Below are positions 53,299 through 62,678 of a DNA stretch of 64,000 nt, piece by piece. The notes under the pieces were generated by a model, which was given only the letters and a program-made list of their open reading frames with translations, was not told the origin of the DNA and made no database searches. Location: NCBI GenBank assembly GCA_964455095.1, contig CAYVUV010000153.1:7214-71213 (forward strand), written 5' to 3'. Within the stretch, counting starts at the first letter, position 1; every line of letters starts with the position of its first letter. Made by a program: the position numbers and the translations under genes. Source of the stretch: CAYVUV01 sp964455095. GTDB lineage: Bacteria > Desulfobacterota > Binatia > HRBIN30 > CADEER01.

Positions 53299-54123
53299 AT
53301 GAATTGCGCGCTGCTGAGGACACTGGGGGCCGTCATGCTGGCGTGTGCGCTGGCGGGCACCAGCGCGGTTGGCCAGGAAGAAGCCGGCCACGACGACGAG
53401 CACGCCCTTGCGATGAAGCTGCAGAACCCGGTGGCGGCGCTGATCAGCGTGCCGTTCCAGAACAACTTCGAGTGGGGCGCCGGGCGGCGCAGCGAAGGCT
53501 TCCGGTACTTGCTCAACTTTCAGCCGGTCATCCCGATTTCGATCACGGAGAACTGGAATCTGATCTCGCGCACGATCGTGCCGGTCATTCACCAGGACGA
53601 CGTCGTGCCGGACAGCACACAGGGCGGTTTGGGCGACATCCTGCAGAGCGCGTTTCTCTCGCCGAAGGCGCCCGGTCCCGGCGGGATCATCTGGGGCGTG
53701 GGCCCGGCCTTCCAGCTGCCCACGTCGACCGAGGATTACCTCGGTGCGCAGAAGTTCGCCATCGGCCCGACGGCGGTGGCCTTGCGCCAGCATTCGGGCT
53801 GGACCTACGGCATGCTGGCCAATCACCTTGTCTCCACCGGCGGTACCGACGCCACTTCGGACGTGAACGCGACATTCCTGCAGCCGTTCCTGTCGTTCAC
53901 CACCAGGACGTACACCACGTTCCTCGTCAACACCGAATCCACCTACGATTGGGAGAACAGCAAGTGGACGATCCCGCTGAACGCCACGGTGGCCCAATTA
54001 CTCAGGCTCGGCGGTCAGCCGATGCAGTTCCAGCTCGGTCCCAAGCTGTACGTCGAAGGCCCGACCGGCGCACCCGACTGGGGCATTCGCTTCGCGTACA
54101 TCCTGCTGTTCCCGAAGAAATGA
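53299..54123 (+). CDS. Predicted outer-membrane beta-barrel protein 1
   Basis: The 274-aa product has a signal peptide (MNCALLRTLGAVMLACALAGTSAVG), then alternating hydrophobic strands and glycine turns, and ends in aromatic residues near FAYILLFPKK. Motifs GGLGDILQSAFLSP and GPAFQLPTSTEDYLGAQKFAIGPTAVAL recur in similar form in the protein at 55674. I infer a channel or transporter in the outer membrane. It sits 6 bp after ppk2 and 30 bp before a sulfatase start, so it may admit the sulfated substrate. The family name is uncertain. Confidence 0.75.
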   Translation: MNCALLRTLGAVMLACALAGTSAVGQEEAGHDDEHALAMKLQNPVAALISVPFQNNFEWGAGRRSEGFRYLLNFQPVIPISITENWNLISRTIVPVIHQDDVVPDSTQGGLGDILQSAFLSPKAPGPGGIIWGVGPAFQLPTSTEDYLGAQKFAIGPTAVALRQHSGWTYGMLANHLVSTGGTDATSDVNATFLQPFLSFTTRTYTTFLVNTESTYDWENSKWTIPLNATVAQLLRLGGQPMQFQLGPKLYVEGPTGAPDWGIRFAYILLFPKK

Positions 54124-54152
54124 TGCGTACGAGACCCAGGGGAGTGACAACG

Positions 54153-55586
54153 ATGCGCAGACGGAAGCTGATCCCTGCCGCGGTGGCCGGCCTGCTGGTA
54201 CTTTCTGGCGCGTTCGCTTCGGTCCGGGCGGCGGACCAGAAACCCAACATCGTGTACATCGTCGCCGACGATCTGGGCTGGAAGGATGTCGGGTTTCACG
54301 GCTCGGACATCAAGACGCCACACCTCGACGCGCTTGCCGCCACCGGCGTGCGCCTCGAGCAGTTCTACGCGCAGCCCATGTGTACGCCGACGCGGGCGGC
54401 CTTGATGACCGGGCGGTATCCGTTCCGCTACGGCCTGCAAACCGCCGTGATCCTCTCCGGTCACACCTACGGCTTGCCGACCGACGAATGGCTGCTGCCG
54501 CAGACGCTCAAAGAGGCGGGCTACGCCACCGCGATCATCGGCAAATGGCATCTCGGCCACGCCGACCCGAAGTACTGGCCCAGACAGCGCGGGTTCGATC
54601 ATCAGTACGGCCCGTTGATCGGCGAGCTCGATTACTTCACCCACGAGCAACACGGCCGCGTGGATTGGTACCGGAACAACAAGGTCGTCAAAGAGAAAGG
54701 CTACACCACCACGTTGCTCGGCGATGACGCCGTGAAGCTCATCGCCGCGCACGACCCGGCCACGCCGCTCTACCTGTATCTGGCCTTCAACGCGCCGCAC
54801 ACCCCGTATCAAGCCCCGCGGGAGTATCTGGATCGGTATCCGGACATCGCCGATCCGTCTCGACGAGCCTATGCCGCCAGCATCACGGCGATGGACGAGC
54901 AGATCGGGCGCGTGGTCGAGGCGCTGGAGCGAAGGGGAATGCGCGAGCACACGCTGATCGTCTTCCAGAGCGACAATGGCGGCACGCGCAATGCCATGTT
55001 CGCCGGCGAAGGCGACATGTCGAAGATCAAGATTCCCTGCGAGAACGGTCCGTATCGGGATGGCAAAGGGTCGCTCTATGAGGGCGGCACGCGCGTCGTC
55101 GCGCTCGCCAACTGGCCGGGGCACGTCGCCGCCGGAAGCACGGTGAACGAGATGATCCACGTCGTTGATCTGTACCCGACCATCGCCGCGCTTGCCGGCG
55201 CATCCACCGCCAAGTGCAAACCGCTGGATGGTCTGAATGTGTGGCCGACGATCAGCGCGGGCACAGCGTCGCCGCGCACCGAGATCATCTACAACGTCGA
55301 GCCATTCCGCGCCGGTGTCCGCGACGGCGACTGGAAACTGATCTGGCGTGCGCCGTTGCCGTCCGTGCCCGAGCTCTACAACCTCGCTCAGGACCCGTCG
55401 GAGAAGGACAACGTCGCCGCACAGAATCCGGACAAGGTCGCCGCGTTGCAGCAGCGCGCCAACGAGCTGGCCGCGGCGATGGCCAAGCCGATGCTGATGG
55501 AAGCGGAGTTCAAGGCCATCATGCAGCGGCTGCACCTGCCGCCGGCGTTGCCGGGCGAGGAGTTCGAGTTCAACGAAGAGAACTGA
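54153..55586 (+). CDS. Secreted sulfatase 3
   Basis: I choose the ATG at 54153, preceded by AGGGGAG; two earlier ATGs at 54120 and 54123 overlap the barrel stop, and the frame is open even further back through the barrel gene. The 477-aa product starts with RRRKLIPAAVAGLLVLSGAFASVRA, a signal peptide. Metal residues are in IVYIVADDLGWKDVGFHG and TLIVFQSDNGGTRN, and the formylglycine motif is C77-T-P-T-R81. The lid GKWHLGHADPKYWPRQRGFDHQYG matches arylsulfatase-type families. It is flanked by two barrels, so uptake and hydrolysis could be linked. Confidence 0.92.
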   Translation: MRRRKLIPAAVAGLLVLSGAFASVRAADQKPNIVYIVADDLGWKDVGFHGSDIKTPHLDALAATGVRLEQFYAQPMCTPTRAALMTGRYPFRYGLQTAVILSGHTYGLPTDEWLLPQTLKEAGYATAIIGKWHLGHADPKYWPRQRGFDHQYGPLIGELDYFTHEQHGRVDWYRNNKVVKEKGYTTTLLGDDAVKLIAAHDPATPLYLYLAFNAPHTPYQAPREYLDRYPDIADPSRRAYAASITAMDEQIGRVVEALERRGMREHTLIVFQSDNGGTRNAMFAGEGDMSKIKIPCENGPYRDGKGSLYEGGTRVVALANWPGHVAAGSTVNEMIHVVDLYPTIAALAGASTAKCKPLDGLNVWPTISAGTASPRTEIIYNVEPFRAGVRDGDWKLIWRAPLPSVPELYNLAQDPSEKDNVAAQNPDKVAALQQRANELAAAMAKPMLMEAEFKAIMQRLHLPPALPGEEFEFNEEN

Positions 55587-55673
55587 GCCGACAGCGATGG
55601 CAGCGCCTCACGCGTGGTGATCCCCGGACGCTGAAGCTCGATGTGGCGTGGAATCTCTGATACGAGCCGCTGA

Positions 55674-56543
55674 ATGCGTGTCGCGCTCGTGGTTGCGATG
55701 GTGCTGGCGGTGGGGCTGCTCGGGCGCTCACCGGCAGCGGGCGCGGACGCCGAGGAGCCCGAGGCGACGCAGGCGGATAAGGCGAAGCTCGCCGCGGACT
55801 TCAACGATCCGCTGACGGTCCTGCCGCAGATCTTCGTCCAGAACGCCTATACGCCGTCGAACTACGGCACCGACGCGCGGACCAACCGCGCTATCGTGCG
55901 GTTGATCGTCCCCCGCATCCCGCGGTTCTCACTGTTCCCGTTCGTGCAGCTCATCCGGCCGAGCCTGTCGCTCGTCACCGTGCCGACCGGCAAAGGAAGC
56001 GACACCCGCACCGAGCTCGGCGACATGGGCTTGTTCGATCTCCTGGTTCTCCCCTGGCCGGGCAGGGGGAGCGGCGTCATGATGGGGTTCGGCCCGGTGT
56101 TCGTCTTTCCCACCGCGACCCACGACCTCGCCGGTCAGGGGACGTGGCAAGTCGGGCCGGCATTCGCCGCCATCTACAAAGGCATCCCGGGGCTGCTCGT
56201 CGGCACGTTGCTACAGAATCCGATCTCGTTCGCGTACGAATCGTCAGACCGCCGGCCGTCCAGCACGCTACTGGTCCAACCCATCGTGCTGCAGCACCTG
56301 TGGCGCGGGCTCTATATCAAATCGGCCGACGCCACCTGGACGTTCGGCTGGCGCGACGGCGCGCCGACGTTGATACCGGTCAGCTTCGGCGTCGGCTACG
56401 TGATCCCGCGCCATTTAGCCCCGCCCTTGAACGTCTTCGTCAGCGGCGAGTGGACGGCGTATCGCAAGGACGCGCCGGTCGCTCCGCAGACCACCGTGCG
56501 CGTGGGGTTCACACTGGCCTTCCCGGGCCTTACCCTGTGGTGA
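55674..56543 (+). CDS. Predicted outer-membrane beta-barrel protein 2
   Basis: The 289-aa product has a signal peptide (MRVALVVAMVLAVGLLGRSPAAGA) and an acidic linker before the barrel. It carries DMGLFDLLVL and GFGPVFVFPTATHDLAGQGTWQVGPAFAAI, matching the central block of barrel 1, so the two are distant paralogues. It ends with FTLAFPGLTLW, with an aromatic terminal residue typical of outer-membrane sorting. It follows sulfatase 3 by 87 bp. The transported molecule is unknown. Confidence 0.75.
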   Translation: MRVALVVAMVLAVGLLGRSPAAGADAEEPEATQADKAKLAADFNDPLTVLPQIFVQNAYTPSNYGTDARTNRAIVRLIVPRIPRFSLFPFVQLIRPSLSLVTVPTGKGSDTRTELGDMGLFDLLVLPWPGRGSGVMMGFGPVFVFPTATHDLAGQGTWQVGPAFAAIYKGIPGLLVGTLLQNPISFAYESSDRRPSSTLLVQPIVLQHLWRGLYIKSADATWTFGWRDGAPTLIPVSFGVGYVIPRHLAPPLNVFVSGEWTAYRKDAPVAPQTTVRVGFTLAFPGLTLW

Positions 56544-56586
56544 GAGTCCCAACACGCGTCGCTGCGGGAAAGCAAAGGAGATTCTG

Positions 56587-56853
56587 ATGAAACCACTGCG
56601 TGCCATGTGTGTGTTCTTGAGCCTGCTGGCCTCGTTGCTGGTGCCAGGCGGCGCGGTCCTCGCGCAGGAGGACGGCGCGGCGCATCAGCTGCCTCCGGGA
56701 GTAGAAGCCGTCGCACCGGGGGAAGCTCCCGCTGTTGACGACGCGGAAGACGATGATGGCGCGGAAGTCCCCGCGGTCGCGGATCCGCCGGACGTTGAAG
56801 TTCCGGACGTGGATGGTCCGGCGGACGTCGTCCAGCCAGATGTAGAGCGGTAG
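56587..56853 (+). CDS. Small secreted acidic repeat-like protein
   Basis: The ATG at 56587 has AAGGAG at 56574-56579 and starts a convincing signal peptide (MKPLRAMCVFLSLLASLLVPGGAVLAQ). The rest, about 60 residues, is nearly all Asp, Glu, Val, Pro and Ala with a loose repeat (PDVEVPDVDGPADVVQPDVE). No family is recognised. The 3' half overlaps, antisense, the end of the large FG-GAP gene. Start signals favour a real gene, but composition alone could be fortuitous. Confidence 0.5.
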   Translation: MKPLRAMCVFLSLLASLLVPGGAVLAQEDGAAHQLPPGVEAVAPGEAPAVDDAEDDDGAEVPAVADPPDVEVPDVDGPADVVQPDVER

Positions 56854-59800
56854 AGGAGCCCGAAGAGCAGCGGCGCGATTGCGAGGACGATCGTCGCGCT
56901 CGATGCACCCTGGGGCGGTGCGGAAATCGCGCAGCCGTCGTCGTTCTCGATCACGGCGTGTCGCGTCGGCGTCGGGGTCGGCGCGGTCGCCGTGCCGACT
57001 TCGACCTCTGCGCTGCCCATCAGCTTCTCCTCGCCGTGGACAAGGGCGGAGACCAGAATCTGATGCGTGCCGACCTGCCGCGAGGAGAACGGCGCCTGCG
57101 CTTCGTGCACGCGGTCGGCGCGGATCCGCGACAGGATCTCCACGTCGAAGGGCCTGATGGTGTCGAATACTTCCTGCACGCTGAGCTGCGCGGCGTGCGG
57201 CGGCACGGCGTAGAAGCGCACCAGCTGTCCGTTGATGGGCGCGCCGACGGCGCGCAGGCCGGCGCGAACCAGGACATCCTCTCCCGGCCGCACTGCTGCC
57301 GGCGTGACGCTGACCTGCTCGATCGCGAGCTCTCCGGCGCTGGCGCCGTTTGATGGACTTGAAGCGGATGTGGCTCCGGTCGATTCCGGACGGATGACGA
57401 AGGCTTGATGGAAGAAGCCGACGTTGTTGCTGAAGTCGTCGAGGCAGAGCGCGCACAGGCACTCGCCGCAGTCGGTATCCGAGCTGCACGCCGTGCCCGA
57501 CACGGCGCATGTTCCGTCGCTCGCGCACACGTTGTCTTCCGCACCGGGACAGTCGGTGTCGGCAACGCATGCCCCCTGCGTCGCGCGGCAGCTGCCGTCG
57601 ACACAGTCGTTGTCCTTGGTGCAGACGTCGGCAATCGACTTGAGCCGTCCGGGGATGCGGGTCAGCGAATGGTCCGGCAGCTCGGCGCGCAACGCCGGGT
57701 TGCCGTTGTTGTCGGCGAGCTCGGGCCAGACGACGACCCAGAACAGGAAGTCCTTGTCGCCGCAGCCGCGGCTGCCGCAGACCGACGGCGCGCCGGTGTC
57801 GAACGTGGTGGTCGCCACCGTCCAGTTCGCCTGCTCTGGGTAGTTCGGAGAGTCGAAACCCGGCAGCGGATCGAGCACGTCCTGTCCGATCCAGATGCTG
57901 TCGACTGCTTGATTGGCAATGCAACACGGGTCGCAGGAGCTCTCGCACGGAACGATGCCGCCGCCCGGCTGCGTGCAGCTCTGGTCGTGGTTGTAGTAGC
58001 CGGCGGGCGTGTTGCACTGCGGGTCCCACTCCTGTGCGTAGAAGTCGACCTTGATGGTGCCGAGGTCCATATCCAACAAGCTGTAGTTGTACACCCGCAC
58101 CTGCAGCGCGAGGACGTCGCCTTCCGTTGCCTGGCCGAGCTGGGGCCCCTGGCCGACGGCGTCGGCCGGAGTGACGAAGAACCCGCGCAGCCAGTAGAAC
58201 TGACTGTTGAAGAGGCCCTTCGGCGTGGGGTCGGCGCGGTAGTCGGCGACGCAATCCGCGGTCGAGATATTGTCGTCGGAGACCGCCAGACAATTGGTCA
58301 CCCCCGGAGAAGAGATCCCGACGCCCGGGTCGGGCTTCAGGTGCACCGGACGGTTGAGGGCGACATCGACGTACTGTTTGTAGGGACCGGCGCCCTCCCA
58401 CCACGATCCGCCCGCGCGCGGATCGACGGTGAAGGCGGAACGCAGGACGCCGGTCGTCTGCACGTCGGCGCTGGTCGGCATCAGGTTGTCGAGCGTGCCG
58501 GGCGCCGGCGCGTCGCCGAAGATGTAACCGTCGACGAGGTAGGCGAACTTGCTCGGCGTCAGGAACGTTCCTGGCCGGGTGACCGTGATGCCGGTGGAGG
58601 CGTCGAAGGAGGATGTGTTGGTGCGCCCGGTGCTCACCGCCTCGTTGGCATTGATCGAGGCCGATTGCGTGAACTTCACTCCCTCTTCCGACTCGGAGTA
58701 TTCCGGCGTCGACTCGGTCCGCGTCCACGTCAGCTTCTGCGAAAACTGGCCGCTCTTGTCGACCGTCTGGCTGGTCTCACCGCCGCCGCTCCAGGTCAGC
58801 TTGTACTCCTGCTCCGTCGTGTCGGTGCTGAAGGATGCCGCTTCGGACAACAACGAGTAGTCCGGGCTCTCCGCGTCGCAGATGTTGACGCCGTTGCGCG
58901 CGGCGAGCTGGTCGCAGTCCCAGGGGTACGACAGGATCTGCCCGGGCTCGTGGACGGGTTGGTACCACTCGAGGTTGCCGCCGTCGTCGGAGAAGGACTT
59001 GACCGAGCTGGCGCCGGAGTACTGGACGTAGAGCGGCTGCTTGTCGGCGTCCGGGCAGCTGGTGAAATCGTTCGGGCAGTCGGCGTCGTCTTCGCACGCG
59101 ACCCCGGAGATGCTGCACACGCCGGGCTCCTCGCAGCTGTCGACGCAGATCGTCTGGCCGATGACGGGATAGTAGAAGACGCTGTAGTCGCGCGCCGTGT
59201 ACCAGACGTGGTCGTAGAAGCCCGTCGACGTCGACGCGTTGAAGGTCTCGGTCTTGAAGCTGCTGTTGGTTTTGGAAACGGAGTGGTCGTAGGAGTTGTC
59301 GGCGGCGAAGGCGAGTTGTTGCGTGGCCTCGGTTCCCTCCGGCGTCAGCGACTTGACCTTGCCGCTCAAGTCGACCGACACGCCCAGCGACCAGCTCGTC
59401 GTCTCGGTGCTCTCGGATTGGTTGGTTTGGGTTTCGTCGAAATCGTAGCGCGACGTGTACGTCCCGGCCAGGCTGCTGAAGTTGAACAGGCAACGCAGCT
59501 CGCTGCCGTCGGGGCACGCCGTGTTGGACTCCGGATCGGTGCAGTTGCAGATGTTGCTCGGGCTGAAGCTCGTCGTGCAGTTGCCCGTCGGTTCGCAGAA
59601 CTGGCTCTCGCCGACGGCACCGAAGGAAAGCCAGTCGGCGTGCATCGGCGGAACGGCCACGATCAGGTCGGGCTGGATATTCGTCTCGATGCGGACCACC
59701 GTCGGCGTTCCCAACCGCTGCGAGCGGCCCTCGAGGTCGCCGGCGCGCAGCAGGCTGCCGCCGCGATATCCGCGGTCCATCGCCGGGATGCCAAAGTTCT

Positions 59801-61481
59801 CCACGTTGAAGTTCTGGATCTCTTTGGGAGCGAACGCGGCGACTGGATCGGCGGAATAAATGTAGACGAAGCTGAAGTGCTCGTCGCTGTTGCGCGCCAT
59901 GAGGAACGCCGCGATCTGCAGGTTGTAGTTGTTCGGCTTGATGTACGAGCAGACGCCGTCGGTCGTGCAGACACCGGTACAGTCGCCGTCGGCGGTGCAG
60001 TCGGTGCCCGAGATCTCGCAGACGCTGCTCTTGCAGGTGTCGGTGCACTGGCTGTCCTGGCTGCACGAGGTCGAAGCGTCCGCCGCGGGGGCCGAGCTGA
60101 AGCGCCCGATGGCGAGACCGGCGAAGGACTTGTTGACGTTGCCGCTGTCGAAGGGATGGTCGCGCAACGTCATCGCCAGGCCGGCGGTGAACGAGATCAC
60201 CATGATGTTGTGCTCGGTTCCGCCCGAGATCGCGATCGCGACGTTGTCCGTGTCCCCGTTCCAGTTCAGTCGGCCGGCCGCGGCGTAGATCGACGCCGGG
60301 CTGGCGATGTGGTTGTGCGGGCTCAGGTTGTCCAAGGTGCTCTCGAGCGTCGGCGTGAGGCTCTCGCCGGTCGTTCCGCTGCCGGTAAAGGTCGTGAAGC
60401 TGTAGACCTCGGCCACGACCTTGCACTCGTTGCCGGAATCCTCGTAGAGGGCGGCGACGAGGAGCTCGGCGCCCGGCGATCCGTCGTACTGTCCGGCGGC
60501 GACTGCCATCGCCGGCGCGCGCAGCTCGCTGCCGGCCTGATTGTTGTCGTTCTCGGTGCACTTGCCGCCGACGGTGACGAGCGATCCGGTCGGTGCTTTG
60601 GGGGCGATCACCGCGCTCGATGACTTGATTGCGAAGCTGGCGGCGCCGGCACAGATGGTGCCCGCCACCGGTCCGGCACAGATGGTGGCGAAGTGCACCG
60701 CTGGGATGGCGCCGGCGGTGAAGCTGGCGCCCATCCACGCGACGTCGAGATTGCCGTCGGCGTTGAAGTCCCCGATCGCCGGGTCGGCCATCGCCGTTTC
60801 GTCGAACTTGAACGACGAGCGAATCACGACGCCATTCGCCGGCTTGCTCGTATCTTGCGCCGTCGCGACATAGGCCCACTCGTCGGAGATGATGAACAAG
60901 TCGTCGAAGCCGTCCTGGTTGAAGTCGGCGACGGCGGTATGCAGCCAGCGCGTGGTGATGCCGGCACTGCCGACCGACCAGGTCTGGCGGGTGAGGGCCT
61001 TGGGATCGTCGACGTAGAAGGCCATGCTGTTCGGCTGCCCGCTGCCGCAGCCGGCACCGCTGGTGGTACTGGCCGGCGCGAGCGTGACGATGACGTCGTA
61101 GGCCAGATCGAACAGGCGCATCGTCTGCGTCTGCTGCGGGAACGGAGTGCTGACGTCGGGGTTGGCGATACACGGCGGCTCGACGACGGGCTTGGCCGCG
61201 ACGTTCTCCGCAGTGGTGATGACCCCGTCTTCGGTATCCAGGCTGAAGTACGACACGTCGGTCGACGAGGTCGTAGCGAGGGCGGGATCGGCGACGACCA
61301 GGTCGTCGGCGCGAACCAGATAGCGCGTGCCGTCGAGCACGTCGTCGGTGTCGGCGAGCGACTGCGCAGCGCTCGGAGCGGCGGCGGACAGCAGCGCCAG
61401 CAGCGCCAGCGCCGGAGCGCGCATGCGGTGGAGTGGCTTCCGTTCCTGCCGGTCGTTGGTAGCGACGAGTGATGTGTTCAT
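56685..61481 (-). CDS. Giant secreted FG-GAP/Cys-rich protein with C-terminal anchor
   Basis: I start it at the ATG ending at 61481, which has GGGAGGGCAGAGG upstream; the open frame continues far upstream across the AraC gene and is ignored there. The 1598-aa product has an N-terminal signal (RAPALALLALLSAAAPSAAQ), FG-GAP calcium motifs (DFNQDGFDDLF and DFNADGNLDVAW), a Cys-rich stretch (CSQDSQC through CTTDGVC), a long beta region and a second Cys-rich stretch ending CGECLCALCLDD. A CARDB-like domain, a Thr-Pro linker and a hydrophobic segment (ATIVLAIAPLLFGLLYR) follow, a typical surface-sorting tail. After it the frame runs on for about 50 Ser/Thr/Gly residues, probably past a lost stop. 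A surface adhesin or receptor role is inferred. It is divergent from the AraC gene. Confidence 0.85.
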   Translation of the reverse strand: MNTSLVATNDRQERKPLHRMRAPALALLALLSAAAPSAAQSLADTDDVLDGTRYLVRADDLVVADPALATTSSTDVSYFSLDTEDGVITTAENVAAKPVVEPPCIANPDVSTPFPQQTQTMRLFDLAYDVIVTLAPASTTSGAGCGSGQPNSMAFYVDDPKALTRQTWSVGSAGITTRWLHTAVADFNQDGFDDLFIISDEWAYVATAQDTSKPANGVVIRSSFKFDETAMADPAIGDFNADGNLDVAWMGASFTAGAIPAVHFATICAGPVAGTICAGAASFAIKSSSAVIAPKAPTGSLVTVGGKCTENDNNQAGSELRAPAMAVAAGQYDGSPGAELLVAALYEDSGNECKVVAEVYSFTTFTGSGTTGESLTPTLESTLDNLSPHNHIASPASIYAAAGRLNWNGDTDNVAIAISGGTEHNIMVISFTAGLAMTLRDHPFDSGNVNKSFAGLAIGRFSSAPAADASTSCSQDSQCTDTCKSSVCEISGTDCTADGDCTGVCTTDGVCSYIKPNNYNLQIAAFLMARNSDEHFSFVYIYSADPVAAFAPKEIQNFNVENFGIPAMDRGYRGGSLLRAGDLEGRSQRLGTPTVVRIETNIQPDLIVAVPPMHADWLSFGAVGESQFCEPTGNCTTSFSPSNICNCTDPESNTACPDGSELRCLFNFSSLAGTYTSRYDFDETQTNQSESTETTSWSLGVSVDLSGKVKSLTPEGTEATQQLAFAADNSYDHSVSKTNSSFKTETFNASTSTGFYDHVWYTARDYSVFYYPVIGQTICVDSCEEPGVCSISGVACEDDADCPNDFTSCPDADKQPLYVQYSGASSVKSFSDDGGNLEWYQPVHEPGQILSYPWDCDQLAARNGVNICDAESPDYSLLSEAASFSTDTTEQEYKLTWSGGGETSQTVDKSGQFSQKLTWTRTESTPEYSESEEGVKFTQSASINANEAVSTGRTNTSSFDASTGITVTRPGTFLTPSKFAYLVDGYIFGDAPAPGTLDNLMPTSADVQTTGVLRSAFTVDPRAGGSWWEGAGPYKQYVDVALNRPVHLKPDPGVGISSPGVTNCLAVSDDNISTADCVADYRADPTPKGLFNSQFYWLRGFFVTPADAVGQGPQLGQATEGDVLALQVRVYNYSLLDMDLGTIKVDFYAQEWDPQCNTPAGYYNHDQSCTQPGGGIVPCESSCDPCCIANQAVDSIWIGQDVLDPLPGFDSPNYPEQANWTVATTTFDTGAPSVCGSRGCGDKDFLFWVVVWPELADNNGNPALRAELPDHSLTRIPGRLKSIADVCTKDNDCVDGSCRATQGACVADTDCPGAEDNVCASDGTCAVSGTACSSDTDCGECLCALCLDDFSNNVGFFHQAFVIRPESTGATSASSPSNGASAGELAIEQVSVTPAAVRPGEDVLVRAGLRAVGAPINGQLVRFYAVPPHAAQLSVQEVFDTIRPFDVEILSRIRADRVHEAQAPFSSRQVGTHQILVSALVHGEEKLMGSAEVEVGTATAPTPTPTRHAVIENDDGCAISAPPQGASSATIVLAIAPLLFGLLYRSTSGWTTSAGPSTSGTSTSGGSATAGTSAPSSSSASSTAGASPGATASTPGGS

Positions 61482-61511
61482 GACCTCTGCCCTCCCTCGA
61501 TGGCCGTTGCG

Positions 61512-61531
61512 TGATCGCTCCCCTGCGATCA
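61512..61531. promoter_or_regulatory. Perfect inverted repeat in the divergent intergenic region
   Basis: TGATCGC (61512-61518) and GCGATCA (61525-61531) are separated by 6 bp. It lies 31 bp upstream of the large FG-GAP gene start, so it could be an operator or part of its leader. Confidence 0.45.
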
Positions 61532-61579
61532 TGTGTGCGCAGGATAGAGAGGGGTGTTTGCAACTTCGAGTCAGAACTA

Positions 61580-61616
61580 TTTGCCCGACGCGAAGAACTC
61601 TTTGCCGGCGGCGAAG
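61580..61616. promoter_or_regulatory. Candidate AraC-family operator: two direct repeats 21 bp apart
   Basis: TTTGCCCGACGCGAAG (61580-61595) and TTTGCCGGCGGCGAAG (61601-61616) match at 13 of 16 positions and start exactly 21 bp apart, two helical turns. This is the usual layout for AraC-type binding. The site lies 25 bp upstream of the AraC-type gene and about 100 bp upstream of the divergent FG-GAP gene. Confidence 0.6.
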
Positions 61617-61640
61617 GATTGTGGTTTTCAGGGGGCGGCC

Positions 61641-62678
61641 ATGAACAGCATCCAGTCGGGCGCGACGGTGCCCTCGACCATGGGACCCTGGATTCAAGCG
61701 CTGGTCCACGCCTTGGACGACCGCGGAGTCAACGGGACGGAGCTCGCGTTGCAGGCGGGCATCAATCCGCGCGTGCTGCGCCATGCCGACGAGCGCGCGC
61801 CGCAGCCCGCCGTGACGCGCCTCTGGGCGCTGGCGGTGGAGGCGACGGGGGATCCCTGCTTCGGCTTGCACGTGCCGCGCTTCGTCAGTCCGGTCACGTT
61901 TCACGCCCTCGGCTACGCCATCCTCGCGAGCCCGAACTTCAAGGCAGTGTTCCAACGCTTGATACGTTTCCAGCGGCTGATCAGCGACGCGACCGAGCAG
62001 CGGTTGGAATTGGTCGGGGGGCGCTACCGTCTCGTGGTCGAGCGGCTCTCTCCCTTCGGGCCCCCGCACGAAGCCATCGACGCGTTCATGGCCACCGGTG
62101 TGCGCACGCTGCGCGGGCTGAGCGGTTCCGCCCGGGTCAATCCGCTGGCGCTCTACCTGAAGCGCCCCGAGCCGCAGCCGGCCGAGCTCTTCCACCGCAT
62201 CTTTCGCTGTCCGATCCACTTCGATGCGGCCGGAGACTTCGCGGAGTACGCGCGCAAGGACGTCGAAGCGCCGCTGCCCTTCGCCAATGCGGAGCTGGCC
62301 AAACAGAGCGACGCGCTCGTCGCCGAGTACCTGGCCCGCACCGGCCGCATTGGCACGCTCTCCGATCGAGTCCATGCGCTCCTGGTCGAGCACCTGCCGG
62401 ACGGTGGGCCGTCAGAAGCCACCATCGCGCAACGCCTGCAATTGAGCCCGCGCAATCTGCAGCTGCAGCTGGCCCAGGAGGGGACCTCGTACAAGGCCCT
62501 GCTGAACCGCGCGCGCCAGAACCTCGCCCGCAGCTACCTGCAGCAGGCGCGGTACAGCATCAAGGAGATCGCCTTCCTGCTCGGCTTCGCCGACACTGCA
62601 ACCTTCACGCGCGCCTTCCGCCGTTGGACGGGGCAATCTCCGGGTCGGTTCGCGAAGGAGCCGGTGGCCGAGGGATGA
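61641..62678 (+). CDS. AraC-family transcriptional regulator
   Basis: The product is 345 aa from the ATG at 61641, after GGGGGCGG; the frame is open back to 61554. The N-terminal ligand/dimer region (Arabinose_bd type, about 5-205, with GDPCFGLHVPRFVSPVTFHALGYAILASPNFKAVFQRLIRF) is typical of the OruR/ArgR-like group. The C-terminal double helix-turn-helix includes SEATIAQRLQLSPRNLQLQLAQEGTSYKALLNRARQNLARSYL and SIKEIAFLLGFADTATFTRAFRRWTGQSPGRFA. It probably controls the divergent FG-GAP gene and perhaps nearby sulfatases. The inducer is unknown. Confidence 0.92.
   Translation: MNSIQSGATVPSTMGPWIQALVHALDDRGVNGTELALQAGINPRVLRHADERAPQPAVTRLWALAVEATGDPCFGLHVPRFVSPVTFHALGYAILASPNFKAVFQRLIRFQRLISDATEQRLELVGGRYRLVVERLSPFGPPHEAIDAFMATGVRTLRGLSGSARVNPLALYLKRPEPQPAELFHRIFRCPIHFDAAGDFAEYARKDVEAPLPFANAELAKQSDALVAEYLARTGRIGTLSDRVHALLVEHLPDGGPSEATIAQRLQLSPRNLQLQLAQEGTSYKALLNRARQNLARSYLQQARYSIKEIAFLLGFADTATFTRAFRRWTGQSPGRFAKEPVAEG

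Noticed and set aside
57405..60623. Plus-strand open frame of 1072 codons opposite the FG-GAP gene
   Set aside because: The minus strand encodes a protein with signal, FG-GAP motifs and Cys-rich repeats. The plus frame has a compositionally biased Val/Arg/Asp/Gly sequence and no domain.
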